From Eustoma russellianum (taxonomy: Eukaryota; Streptophyta; Magnoliopsida; Gentianales; Gentianaceae), in NCBI GenBank assembly GCA_036186865.1, contig AP025042.1, positions 15,902,922 through 15,966,921 of the forward strand: a stretch of DNA of 64,000 bases, read 5' to 3'. Below, piece by piece: positions 44,203-54,405 of the stretch (positions are counted from its first letter, which is position 1; each line of letters starts with the position of its first letter). The notes beneath the pieces were generated by a model, which had not been told where the DNA came from, did not search any database, and saw nothing but the letters and a program-made list of their open reading frames with translations. The translations under genes were made by a program, and so were the position numbers.

Positions 44203-44218
44203 TGTATTTGGGTCGAAT
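44203..44218. repeat. target-site duplication of LINE A, left copy
   Basis: TGTATTTGGGTCGAAT is identical to 50073-50088. Sixteen bases is within the usual size for L1-type insertion. Confidence 0.93.
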
Positions 44219-44970
44219 TGTTTTTTATAGAAGACTATATGCTTTTATTGAAAACCTCACTTGTGGCGGAGGAAAATTATATTACAACCATCAGAGTATG
44301 AAAATAAATGAAACAACTCGCTAATGATGACGCGTCTCCAGTCGTATATGATATGCCGCATTAAAACCTTGACAAGTAAAACCACCCTTGTGGATAAAAC
44401 CTTGGTGAAGGAAAAAGAGTACATATTTATAGGACTGGTAATAACGTCTCGCTTATATGCGAATGAAAACATGCAGAAGATCTTGTTGGGAGATACGTCG
44501 CTAATGATCCAGAAATCATCGCTTGAGTTTGGAGCTGATAAGTCACCATGTCTGAGTGGTGTTGTGTCGAACGTACCATGTACCTCGCGATGGATGAAAA
44601 AGGCATAGAAATGTATAAGATTAATGGATCCCAGACCATCCAAAGTCGTCTCGGCATAAGTGGAGCTAAGACGACGAAATCTGGTGATTGCCACTGGCTG
44701 AGAATGTTCCCCCGATGTGTGTTGTAAATGTGATCCTCATGGTAGCCCCCGTGATTATCCCCATGGCCAAGCGAACGCAACTGCAAATGGAAAACAAACA
44801 TGAGTGTATCGAAGATTGGCATAAAGGCTATCGCGTATAATAAACAAAGGTAGGAAAAGGAAACCCACCCACGTTGTCTGTGTTGTGGAACACAGACAAC
44901 TATATAGGAATTCGGTCATCATGTATTAATTTCTGAAAGCTTGTAGATGGAGGTCTGTGAATATCGCGCC
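44219..44970 (-). other. LINE A 3' UTR and A tail
   Basis: Sequence after the RNase H stop. It contains AATAAAAG near 44245 (a possible poly(A) signal) and ends AAAAAACA. Two overlapping open frames of 131 and 145 codons exist here in different phases, with no similarity that I recognise. Confidence 0.75.
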
Positions 44971-45430
44971 TTAGACTTCACACGGTAATGCTTGTGGTGA
45001 ACTGTAGAGAGTCATTCCGGATGAATGGTATACGTATCTTGCTAGCCTATGTGCTGTTGAATTTGCTTCCCTTGGACAGTATTGAATTGTTGAGTGATTA
45101 AGATTGAGGAATTGCATTGCTCTTGTGACATCTGATGCCAAAGAACCCGTGATATTTCTATTTTTAGCCAGCAGAGTGATCATAGATTGACAGTCCGTCT
45201 CCACAACTAAGCCGTCGTAATGCTGCACGTAATACATTAGCGCCACTGTCATTGCATGGATTTCCGCCTACAGCGGACGTAATGAAGGTAACGGGAAGCA
45301 AATAGCCGAAAGAAATAAGCATTGATCCGATTTAAGTAATGCTCCTCCTGCCGACATTCGTTGCCCTATAGCGGCGTCTACATTAAGTTTTAGTTTGCCT
45401 AAAGGCGACAATTGCCATCGAACTATTGAT
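44971..45430 (-). pseudogene. LINE A ORF2: RNase H domain
   Basis: The frame reads KLKLNVDAAIGQ (first Asp, about 45370), then AEIHAMTVALMYY (Glu), GLVVETDCQS (Asp, about 45180-45200), and TIQYCPREANSTAHRLAR, the RVT_3-type RNase H of plant LINEs. It removes RNA from the hybrid during target-primed synthesis. A stop lies near 45268, just before AEIHAM, and the frame ends at 44971. Confidence 0.85.
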
Positions 45431-45739
45431 ATCCTCTTTGTTCGCAGAGGCGGGGAGAATCGCTGAGCAACCAGATGGGGAATTGTCTGTGCAAACTTTT
45501 TCCCATTTATTGAGTAGCACCATGTATATATCGGCTCTTTTATCCGTGTGTATAATCTATCATAGGCGAAATGTTCCTCGCCAAATCAACAAGCAGCATG
45601 CATTTTCCATATTTCCCAAGCTACAAGAGATGGAACGATTGATTTGAGTTGCCCAGACATTGTTGTTTGTGAAAAGGCTCACCACCATCGGAGTAAATGA
45701 GCTTTTATTGTACAAGAGTGGGGCATTAGCCCAGAGAAT

Positions 45740-46598
45740 GTAATTGACATGTCCACTCAAAGAAGACGAATGGCTGAGCAATGCAGAAACACATGATCTT
45801 GTTGGTCGGGATTTTGCCAACAAAAAACACACTGTGATGGGTAAGCCGTCAGCCAGCAACGAAAATTTCCTACCATTGGGAGAGAGCATGTCCAAGGCCT
45901 CCATAGAAAAATGTTTTGCCCAGGATGCGCGGTTTTCCACCCAATATAATGTGATTCTATCTTTGTTTCTTTATGGGGAGCTATGAGCGAATAAGCTGTG
46001 CGAATTGAGAACTGTCCATTTTCCTCAGGAGCCCAGTGTATCATATTATGAGAGGTGTAGGTATGCATCTCCATATACGCATTAATGCTACAAATTCTTT
46101 TCCATGTTGGAGAATCATATATACGTGAATAAATAGAATGACGCCGGTTGTACTTTTCTCTACAAAACTCTGCACATAATGTGTTGGAGTGGAAATATTT
46201 CCACCATATTTGACAATCATATGCTTTTTGGACATATGAAAGATGTCGAATGCCTAGTCCACCAACTTCAATTGAACGGCACACTGAAGGCCAGGACTGC
46301 CAATAATGTCGTCCTTTCCAAAGAAAAGAAGCCATTTTTTGACTTAAGATGTTAAGTACTCCTTTCGGAAATCTTGAGCTAGCGATTAGGTGTGTAGGCA
46401 ATGTGTTGAGTACATGCTTGATGAGAACAAGCCTCCCCGCCATAGATAAGAAAGCAGACAACCACGACGACAATTTAGCGTCAAAGTGATTGAGAAGTGT
46501 AGAACAATACCTTGCTTTATTTATCCCCTTATGCAGGTATGACCCCAATATTTGATAGGTAACGATGTTGATCTCATGCCCAAGGCTGCCATGGATGC
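45740..46598 (-). pseudogene. LINE A ORF2: RT thumb and zinc-binding domain
   Basis: The 263-codon frame 45757-46548 has YLHKGINKARYC, LSMAGRLVLIKHVLNTLP, MASFLWKGR, EVGGLGIRHLSYVQKAYDCQIWW, then the zf-RVT block FSIRTAYSLI, IFLWRPWTCSLP, CVFCWQNPDQQDHVFLHC (CX2C...HX4C). This part follows RT in plant LINE ORF2. LINE B carries the same set at 62989-63989, with clear similarity. Confidence 0.87.
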
Positions 46599-47750
46599 CG
46601 AAATCGAGACCCCTAGACCCGCAACAAATTGGTATTTGTTATAGTTGACCAACTGTCCCGAAGCCTGCTAATATGTGTCTAAGAATTTAAGAAATTTCAC
46701 TAAATTGCGTGTCAAACCATTGAGGAAGATTAAAAAATCATCCGCAAATCCTAGGTGTGAGACACAAGGCGCACGACCTACCTTGAATCCAACAATGTTT
46801 CCTGCACGGATATGGTGATTGAGCCCTCTTGTAAATCCTTCAGATGATAGGATGAATAGTAGGGGAGATAGAGGGTCTCCCTGTTTGACACCTCTTTCAA
46901 TCGAGAATGATTCTGTTAGACAACCGTTGAGAAGAATAGAACATCTTGTGTCACTCAGATTGTTTATAATTATGCGTACTAGACGCTCATCCATGCCCTC
47001 GCGCTGTAGCAGTTGTTGGAGATACCTCCAACTAACACGGTCAAATGCCTTGGCCATGTCTAGTTTGATAATAGTTTGCCCTCCTCTTGTTCGTTTGTCT
47101 AAGACATGTACCATCTCTTGCGCTAATAGTACTTGTTCAGTAATGTCCCTGCCCTTCATGAAACCTGCCTGTTCTGGCGAAACAATTTTTGGCGATATCT
47201 TGCCCAGCCTCGTTGCTAGCAAACGTGTGATAGTCTTGGAAATAAAGTTTGTAAGACATATAGGACGCTAATCCGCAAATGTTTGAGGATTACTTACCTT
47301 TGGTATAAGTATAATGGATACTGCTGCTACTGCCCTTGGCATTCAGATACCTAAATAAAATTCTTGAACAGCCTTATGCACATCATACTGTATCAAGTGC
47401 AAAAAATGTCTGTAGAACGACCCTGGGTAGCCATCCAGACGAGCTGCGCTTGAGGGACTAAGATCCCAAACTGCTGCTTTAACTTCTGATAGTAATGGAA
47501 TTTCCTTTAGGGCACTATTGTCATCTACTGTGATCAGAGATGGCATGTGCTGGAGGATTAAGTCGCAATTCGTAACTGGCTCAGCATTGAAGAGATTAGG
47601 GAAAAATCGAATAGCTTCATCTTTAATATCACAAAGCTGGTCGAGCTCAGTACCATCCGGTTTTTGAATGCTGCGAATTAGCTGGCGGCATCTCTTGTGC
47701 TTAACTATTTGATGGAAAAACGAGGTGTTAGCATCACCGTCTTTCAACCA
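46599..47750 (-). pseudogene. LINE A ORF2: reverse transcriptase
   Basis: Frame 47343-47747 gives the RT N-terminus (FFHQIVKHKRCRQLIRSI, then SSAARLDGYPGSFYRHF, which is PGPDG-like). A gap of about 120 bases with stops follows; frame 46668-47222 then gives EQAGFMKGRDITEQVLLAQEMV, LDMAKAFDRVSWRYL (first Asp), GVKQGDPLSPLLFIL and the catalytic LGFADDFLIF (FADD at 46737-46748). It carries out target-primed reverse transcription. Catalytic residues are intact but the frame is broken. Confidence 0.9.
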
Positions 47751-47987
47751 TTTGACGTTGGCCTTCTGCTTCTAATAAACAAATGTACGTTTCTGAGCAA
47801 TATTCAATTCTGCCATTCTTTTATGATACGTTGCAAGAGAGGAATCTGTAGAGTTATCATCATAAAGTTGTTCCGCCGATTTTACTTCGGCCTCTGCATG
47901 AGAAACTGCGTCAAATATGTTTCCAAAGGTATCTCTGTTCCATTGTCTCAAGTCTTCGCGAAGGAGAGATAGTTTGCGATTGAAGCC

Positions 47988-48787
47988 CTACATTCCACCG
48001 ACTGTTGAATATGATTGCCATCTATGTGTGACGAAGTCATCAAAATCTGCATGTGTTGTCCACACGTCTAAGTAGCAAAAGAGAGATGGGGCATGTGGGC
48101 TGTCGGAGTCGCATATCAAAATCAAAGGAGCATGATCCGAAGTTGCTCGGGACAGATGTTGAACTTGTGTGAAGGGGAACATATCCAAAAAAGAAGATGA
48201 GCGCAGAAAACGGTCAAGACGCCGCCATACACGTTCTAATCCTCGCCCATCAGACCAAGTGAAACTTGATCCTTGAAATGAAATTTCTTGTAACTGACAA
48301 TGCTGAATGAAGTCATTGAAATCTTGCAATGTGCGCAATGATGGATTTGACCTGCCACAATGTTCTTCTAACATTCTAAATGTGTTAAAATCTCCACCGT
48401 TGAGCCATGGAGTTGTATTTGTCATATGAAATTTTCTCAATTCATCCCACAAAATACGCCGCTGTAGAATCGAATTACATCCGTATACTCCCGTCAACCA
48501 AAAACAGTCTCCCGTGGCAAGACATCAAAACTTCATGGAATGATGTTGTTGTCCAGATTGTTCGCCTTCCAGTTAGAGAAGTGTCTCCTTCCAAAAAACC
48601 ATATTTGATCGATACAAAGAGTGGTAGCTTTAGAAAAACCAAGCTTTAATTCGTATGATTGCAAGGCGGCGGGCGGTAGCTTAGGTTTAATAACAATAAT
48701 AAGATATACCTTGTATTTTCAAACTAGTGAAAGCAATCTATTAAATGAATTACGTATTCCACGTACATTCCACAACAGGATATTCAT
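47988..48787 (-). pseudogene. LINE A ORF2: AP-type endonuclease
   Basis: The ORF2 ATG is at 48785-48787, with MNILLWNVRGI, the typical endonuclease start. A TGA follows at codon 23, with further stops before 48497. The 170-codon frame 47988-48497 keeps the core: WLNGGDFNTFR, SSFTWSD, RVWRRLDRFL and TSDHAPLIL (catalytic SDH). This domain nicks target DNA. ORF2 overlaps the end of ORF1 by 38 bases in a different phase. Confidence 0.88.
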
Positions 48788-50072
48788 TGGGATAAAACAT
48801 TAAAGGAGTTAGAGATGTGCGCTGCACGTAACTGGTTAGACGGGGAGACGTGGGAGGCTTTCGTCTAAATATGCATGGCCCCTCACTAGGATTGTGAGCT
48901 GGCGGATCATCATTTGCATGCTCAGTCTCAACATTTGCATGGCCAGTCGAATGTGTATCGACATATGTTGCTTCTATTAAGTTTGCGATATCATTGCATT
49001 GTCTCACATCTTGTTCATCCAATATTTTGTCTGCTAATGCGGGTTCTTGCTCATTATCTGAGTGTGAGAACAACACGGTTATCCCAGGAAGATCTCCTAA
49101 AAGACAATCGTCAACCCCTTTTAATATGGAAATGTCCTGTACGTCTGAAACTTCATGTGTGATGACCATTTCCGATGATACTAGAATTTGTATGTCTCCC
49201 TCAGATGGGACCGGCTACTGATCAGTTGAGGAGGGACCTAATTTTCTGGGGGTCCAACACTGTTTTTTGGTTTTGCCAGAGATATGGACCTTAGGGTTTT
49301 CAAGTGTTGCAGCGGCTTTTTCAGCAGGCGGCTCAGGATTATCATGCTATTTGCCACTATCTGCGGCAACATGACCGAGACGGTAGCAAATTGTGCAATA
49401 GCGGGGGAGATCTTCATACTCAACATTCTGCATGATCACCCTTGATAACGTTTGAATAAATACTCTTTGAGGTAATTCTTTAGAGATGTCTAACTCAATG
49501 CAAACTCGCGCAACTGAAGGTCGATTCAACGCTGTTGTAGCAGCCTTGAGTTTCAAAGGTTCACCAAGCATGGACGCGATCTAAAAGATAGCATCTTTTC
49601 GATGCATATGAATTGGGAGACCCAGAAAAGATACCCATATGGGAACGATACGCACTTCTATTGCAGGGTCATAATCCGGCGTCCATTTTGTGATTCGCAT
49701 TTGTTTTCCAGATATTATCCATCCTAGTCGGGTAAAGCACCGAGTATAGTCTTGTTCGTGATCAAAGTGAAGAATAATGTGTGTAGAGTCTAAAAGGCCG
49801 ACCTTTACAGATCCGGCGAATCCAATTATGTCAATGGCGGCACGAATTGTTGCTATCGGAGGTCGCACATACCAAAACGTACCAACCAATGTGAAATGGT
49901 ATGGGGAGGCAAGGGATTGAATTTCCTCATCAGTGAATGAAATCATAGGGCTGCCCTTGAATTTCTGGATTGGCTTGGGTTGTATTTGCGCTGATGGTGC
50001 CGCAAACAGAGACGCAAAAGATCGATCAGGGGTGATTTACGGCACCGCCGTAGTGGTTGAGTTGATTGCCAT
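48750..50072 (-). pseudogene. LINE A ORF1 (DUF4283-type RNA-binding protein)
   Basis: A single 440-codon phase runs from the ATG at 50072 to TAA at 48750. It is interrupted only by in-frame stops: codon 12 (TAA), near 49581 (TAG), near 49347 (TAG) and about 49218 (TGA). There are no shifts. The N-terminal part has the DUF4283 pattern (FTLVGTFWYVRPP, HIILHFDHEQDY, VSFLGLPIHMH). A zinc knuckle CTICYRLGHVAADS at about 49350-49390 has lost its last Cys. ORF1 coats LINE RNA in the RNP. The ATG abuts the target duplication directly. Confidence 0.88.
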
Positions 50073-50088
50073 TGTATTTGGGTCGAAT
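50073..50088. repeat. target-site duplication of LINE A, right copy
   Basis: TGTATTTGGGTCGAAT, an exact match to 44203-44218. Confidence 0.93.
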
Positions 50089-50260
50089 ATATATATATAT
50101 ATATACATTTATATATATATGTATGTGTGTGTGTGTGCAAAGATGGCCATTTGGCCGAACATACATAAATATACATATTTATATTTTTTTTATTATATAT
50201 CACACCTCTTTACACTTTATTTTAGTCTTCATTTCACATCCAATATATATACATGCCAAG

Positions 50261-50291
<31 letters not shown>

Positions 50292-50300
50292 CTATATATA
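50089..50300. repeat. TA/TG microsatellite-rich spacer
   Basis: Alternating AT runs at 50087-50105 and 50270-50298, and a TG run near 50122-50137, flank short AT-rich sequence. The right end may be part of the LINE B tail. No gene is seen. Confidence 0.7.
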
Positions 50301-50312
50301 TTTTTAGTGAAA

Positions 50313-50334
50313 GACGGCGTTACAGTCTGGCCGT
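50313..50334 (-). other. LINE B 3'-terminal hairpin
   Basis: ACGGC and GCCGT arms (5 bp) with a loop of about 12 bases lie just before the A/TA tail on the minus strand. Confidence 0.4.
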
Positions 50335-50731
50335 TTTATTAATAATCTGTCCTCATTTGTGGCTGAAAAATACCGTGGTTACATGGGTTGTAGGAGACTC
50401 TCCTACCTAATAGTAATGAAAGAAAGCTAAATGCATGTACAATAATCTCTGTATACAACAAAAAGTATTTGAAAACAATCTTTTGAGAAATAGACAATGC
50501 AACATAAACTAGTAAACCAGAAAGACAAAATTGCTTGACTGTGCCGTTGTTGTCAATGTACGGCTGAGGCTTCATTGCTGAATTGGCGTAAATTGAGGAC
50601 GATAACAAGAAAGCTCTCCAAGGCGGTCCAGCCAAACTCCATATGTCGTTGTTCCTCACAGTAGAAAAGAGCAGTAAACGTGATGCTATAAAATACGAAA
50701 ATTTAATCCCACTAGTTAAGAACATACCCAT

Positions 50732-50761
50732 GTTTCCTGTATCCATCAGAATACAGGAAAC
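50732..50761 (-). other. LINE B 3' UTR hairpin 1
   Basis: Perfect 11-bp arms, GTTTCCTGTAT and ATACAGGAAAC, flank an 8-base loop. Confidence 0.65.
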
Positions 50762-50903
50762 GTCAAAAATAAATCGCTGTGTGATGGGTATGAAGTGGTC
50801 CCAAGCAGAAGAACACATCCTCGCAAAAACATGAAAAGCAGCTTTATCTGTGGCGGCATTTTTAGGAGAAACAAAACAATATAAAGAAAAGATAACATAC
50901 CAA

Positions 50904-50936
50904 TGTTGCCTATACCAAAAGATAATATAGGCAACA
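50904..50936 (-). other. LINE B 3' UTR hairpin 2
   Basis: Perfect 11-bp arms, TGTTGCCTATA and TATAGGCAACA, flank an 11-base loop. Confidence 0.65.
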
Positions 50937-51289
50937 AAAGCATATGAAAGCCAACCCAATGGGAGACAAGGGCTAAAGGCGCAAGTGCGGTGTTGAAGGG
51001 TCCAATAGTATTGCTCCCCGAGCCTCGCATGGTAAACTTGTTATGGTGGAAAATAGAAGCGCTCTAGAAGCATGCAAGCCGTAACGCGCCAGATTATGTG
51101 CTGCCATATTCGCTTCACGAGGACAATATTGCAGCGTGGATGCATTCACGCAAAGAAAACTCTCAGCACGAAGCAGTGCAGCCTGAAGATGTCCATCATA
51201 TCGAGTTGGGTTTGATAGTAATGTTAATAGCAAGTTGCTGTCAGTCTCCACTATTAGCTTATCATACTCACGCATATAGTACAAAAGGC

Positions 51290-51294
51290 AATAA
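51290..51294. repeat. target-site duplication AATAA, left copy (S3)
   Basis: AATAA abuts the S3 LTR start and recurs at 62670-62674 directly after the other LTR. Confidence 0.88.
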
Positions 51295-52365
51295 TGTTGG
51301 ACCGTGCACCTGCAATAAACACCACTAGAGGGGGGGTGAATAGTGGTTAGCAGAAATTACACTACAACCCTTTGTTAAAATCCCATTTGAAAACAGAATC
51401 TGAGACCATCTCAGATTCAGAACCCGTTTTTAAAAAATTCACAAATAATTTTACACAACTCCAAAAATTATGAAACTTTCCAAAATTGAACTTCAATGAG
51501 TTATAAGACTCTGTCCAAAAATCAGACAAAAATAAGATCGTTTGACCCTTCAAACAAATAAACAGATTCAGATGGTCAATCTGGAGAGAATAGGACACAA
51601 TGTTGCTGATTTTGCAAAACGTGTTTATCTTTGAATATTCAACCAAAAAGGTTGATCATTATATCAAAACACTCCTTAGGATGTGTAGATTAAGTTTCCA
51701 AAAGGCTATGACCTTAAACAATTCTTGAAAAATACAGAATTTAAGTTTTCTCAAAACTGGTCAGATTGCAGTCAGATTGGAGCAATTATCTTGCAAAGAC
51801 TGAAAGACTAACTTTTCCTTGCTCAAATCAAGAGATTCTTGTTGCAAATGAAATCTAACAGTCTGAAGTATAACTCCACCAAAAATCACGAATTTTGAAA
51901 ATGTTTAGCTATTTTTTCAAATTGTGTGAAGTTGGGTGAAAACTGCAGTCATAAACGGACAGAAAACAGAAATAAAGAAACAAGAGAAGAACACCGAGAA
52001 TTTATCCTGGTTCGGTCAATATGACTTACTCCCCAAGGAACACCTTTCCATTGATTTCACTATGAAATGAGCACCTTACAACAAGAGTCAAGCTTGATTT
52101 GGGTTATACACCAACCCTACTCAAGACTTGGATAATCACCTTCTAAGCAACACTTAGTTGCAACTCCTCTAACACCTATTTATGTAGCCTTATAAAGATG
52201 GCTAATCAATCTTAACAATGAAGCTCAAGAGGCTTGTAGCACAACAAAAATATCAAGAACACCTTTGCTACAACAAAATACAACAACAAGAACAAGAAGA
52301 TGGATATGAATGCTATAGAATGCTTGTAAGCTTCAAGTGTGTTTCATCTTCTTCGCCATTGCCTC

Positions 52366-52373
52366 TATTTATA
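52366..52373 (-). promoter_or_regulatory. S3 3' LTR TATA box
   Basis: TATAAATA on the minus strand, in the context ACACTATAAATAGAGGCAA, conserved in the other S3 LTR and in S1. Confidence 0.65.
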
Positions 52374-52731
52374 GTGTGATTTGAGCCTTGAAGATAAGAA
52401 TGCCAATGTGTCACCATCTTCATCATCACCTCCAAATGTCTTCACATCATTGGTTGGCTTTGTACACTTGGCAAAATAATACACAATGATTGCTCCACCT
52501 TGACAACTTTATGTGGCCGAAAATTACACCTTGGATTTGTCTTGGAACTATCTTGAAACCAAGAAGATAATAAGGCCATAACCACTCCACCATCTTCTCA
52601 ACTCTTTGGAAAGATAATAGGCATATGAGCTTTTACCAATTCAAAAAAAACAACTCCAATTTTCAGCTCCAAAATTGAAGTAGCCATTGGCTACATTTCA
52701 AAAGTGATTTTTTTTCTTTTCTTTTTTTTAA

Positions 52732-53424
52732 TTAAATAAGAAAGGATAATACAACCAAATTATCCCCAACTTCAGGAACCATAATAGGAAATGTGAAGTT
52801 TTCATTTGACTTCAAAAAATCTGCTGAAAAACATCCAAGAACACCATATATCCGTTGAGTATTTTTGAAAGAGTCCAAGTTGGCAATTTTGCCAACTAGC
52901 CCCTTTTTGGTTGGTCCACTTGTCTCCAACTCACAAAATGAATACATCATCATATACAACTGAACATAAACTTTTTTCAACATATATATGTGTAGCAACT
53001 CAGATTTTTCAAGAAGAAATAAATAGATAACAATTGACAAGATTATGTCAACGTGTAACACCGAAATTCCCTAATATTTTTTCTTATATGTTGAGACCAT
53101 TTCCACACCTTTGACACCTTTAATATCTCTGAATAATGATGATAAATGTTCTCTTATAACATATATAAGAGGGTCTTCAAGAAAAAATAGAATGTGACAT
53201 CTCAAATCGTCACATATCGAGCTATAGTCAATAATATCATCGGCTGAGAGAATAAGATATAAGATCACCATATTATCTTCAAAATAATAATAACATAGCT
53301 CCAGAATGAAGATAATAATATGCTCAAGAGATTCCTTGAGTGAAAATACAAAAAATACCGTTGGGGGTAAAATGACCAAATTACCCCTGGTGTGAGAAAA
53401 CTCCAGAAATGACCGGATGGTCAC
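52732..53424 (-). pseudogene. U3-internal open frame, 3' LTR copy (one stop)
   Basis: The same frame as 61357-62004, with a TAG replacing TGG after YKKKY near 53070 and about 18 amino-acid differences. It lies between the palindrome array and the TATA box. Its first codons differ because of a one-base difference near 53415. Confidence 0.55.
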
Positions 53425-53639
53425 AAATACTCATGATATCACCTTTGTCATGATAAATAGGATGAGAATACATCCTTGAAATATTTTCATCATGTGATGT
53501 TCCTACAAAACTCAAAATACAAATTTTGCCCTTTTTGGTAAGTTGTAGAAACTTCCGAGACACGTTAGTCATAAAACAAGAATAATCACCAAAAACACAT
53601 AATAATCACATAATGAACATGTATAATTCATATAAATGC

Positions 53640-54005
53640 CTCAATCGATCGATTGAGGCATTTTAACACATTTTAGAAAATTATAATTCATATAAAATGA
53701 ACATGTATAATTCATTTTAACACATTTTAGAAAATTATTTCTAAACACTCTAGACATCAATCGATCGAAGTGCCTCAGCTTCAGAGATCGATGTTTCATA
53801 GAAAGTTTTAGAGTTTGCCTCTGACCTACATGAATCGATCGAAGTGAGGGTTCGATGTACATCGATCGATCGATGTGTCTCAGGTTTGGAGATCGATGTC
53901 TCACAGAAAGGTCTTGAACTTTTCTGCCTTACATAGATCGATCGATGTGAGAGATCTATGTACATAGATCGATCGATGTGCAACAACCTAAGAGATCGAT
54001 GTCAA
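53640..54005 (-). promoter_or_regulatory. S3 3' LTR palindrome array (TCGATCGA)
   Basis: Six TCGATCGA-centred palindromes lie at about 53643-53654, 53761-53768, 53835-53842, 53859-53876 (an 18-bp perfect palindrome ACATCGATCGATCGATGT), 53931-53948 and 53962-53979. GATCGATGT half-sites (AGAGATCGATGT) lie between them. The array is at the start of U3. Confidence 0.65.
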
Positions 54006-54116
54006 AATTTTCAACTTTTTCAACTTTTAATCACATATAACACCATGTGTGACATTCTTAAATGTTCACCACTTAAAATCATGACTGTGAAAAATATCCA
54101 AACATATTTCTCAACA

Positions 54117-54129
54117 TTCTCCCCCTTTT
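54117..54129 (-). other. S3 polypurine tract
   Basis: The minus strand reads AAAAGGGGGAGAA directly before LTR start TGTTGAGAAATATG. Confidence 0.88.
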
Positions 54130-54405
54130 GGATGATTTTCAAAATAACCTAACATGATTTTAATGTCACAACTTATAACCAAAAGTTTGACCAAATTTTT
54201 TCAACTTTTAAATATTAAATAGTATGTTGCTCCCCCTCAACTCATTCTCTCCCCCTTAACCTATGCTCCAAAATTTATACCAATACCAATTAAAACTTAG
54301 CATATGATTCATCATGACTTACCAACTAACTCATGTTCTTAACAACTAAGATCATGTTCTTATTCTATCTCCCACTTTATTTTGCAAATTATGCAAAAGA
54401 TAGAA

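Larger units (their letters stand above)
44219..50072 (-). mobile_element. LINE A: full-length L1-type non-LTR retrotransposon
   Basis: The element is 5854 bp, bounded by the 16-bp duplication. On the minus strand it holds ORF1, then ORF2 with endonuclease, RT, zinc-binding and RNase H domains, a ~750-bp 3' UTR and a short A tail (AAAAAACA against the left duplication). It starts exactly at the ORF1 ATG, so there is essentially no 5' UTR. Several in-frame stops and shifts make it inactive as read. The RNase H domain and DUF4283-like ORF1 are typical of one plant L1 lineage. Confidence 0.92.
50300..51289 (-). pseudogene. LINE B 3' part: RNase H C-terminus and 3' UTR
   Basis: Frame 50973-51284 reads YYMREYDKLIVETDSN (third catalytic Asp) and TLQYCPREANMAAHNLARYG, the RNase H C-terminus, very similar to LINE A (TIQYCPREANSTAHRLAR). 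The 3' UTR runs from 50972 to about 50305 and ends TAATAAAACGG, then a small hairpin, then TAAAAATATATA. It contains two perfect 11-bp hairpins and a 206-codon open frame (50339-50959) of unknown meaning. The 5' half continues after S3 at 62670. Confidence 0.85.
51295..54116 (-). repeat. S3 3' LTR (2822 bp)
   Basis: The plus strand starts TGTTGGACCGTGC and ends TTTCTCAACA. Layout on the minus strand from the right: palindrome array (53640-54005), U3 open frame (52732-53424, interrupted by one TAG), TATA box (52366-52373), then U5. It also contains a short local duplication near 53640-53735 (CATGTATAATTCAT repeated). Confidence 0.9.

Noticed and set aside
49933..50410. Plus-strand frames with long Ile-Tyr runs
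   Set aside because: They translate TA and TG microsatellites and antisense ORF1; there is no gene.
53640..53990. CRISPR-like array of short repeats
   Set aside because: Repeat units are short palindromes with irregular spacing inside a eukaryotic LTR; no direct repeat-spacer pattern and no cas genes.
54118..54405. Possible env-like frame downstream of S3 RNase H
   Set aside because: Only 290 bases separate RNase H from the LTR, with no open frame; no env-like gene is present in S3.
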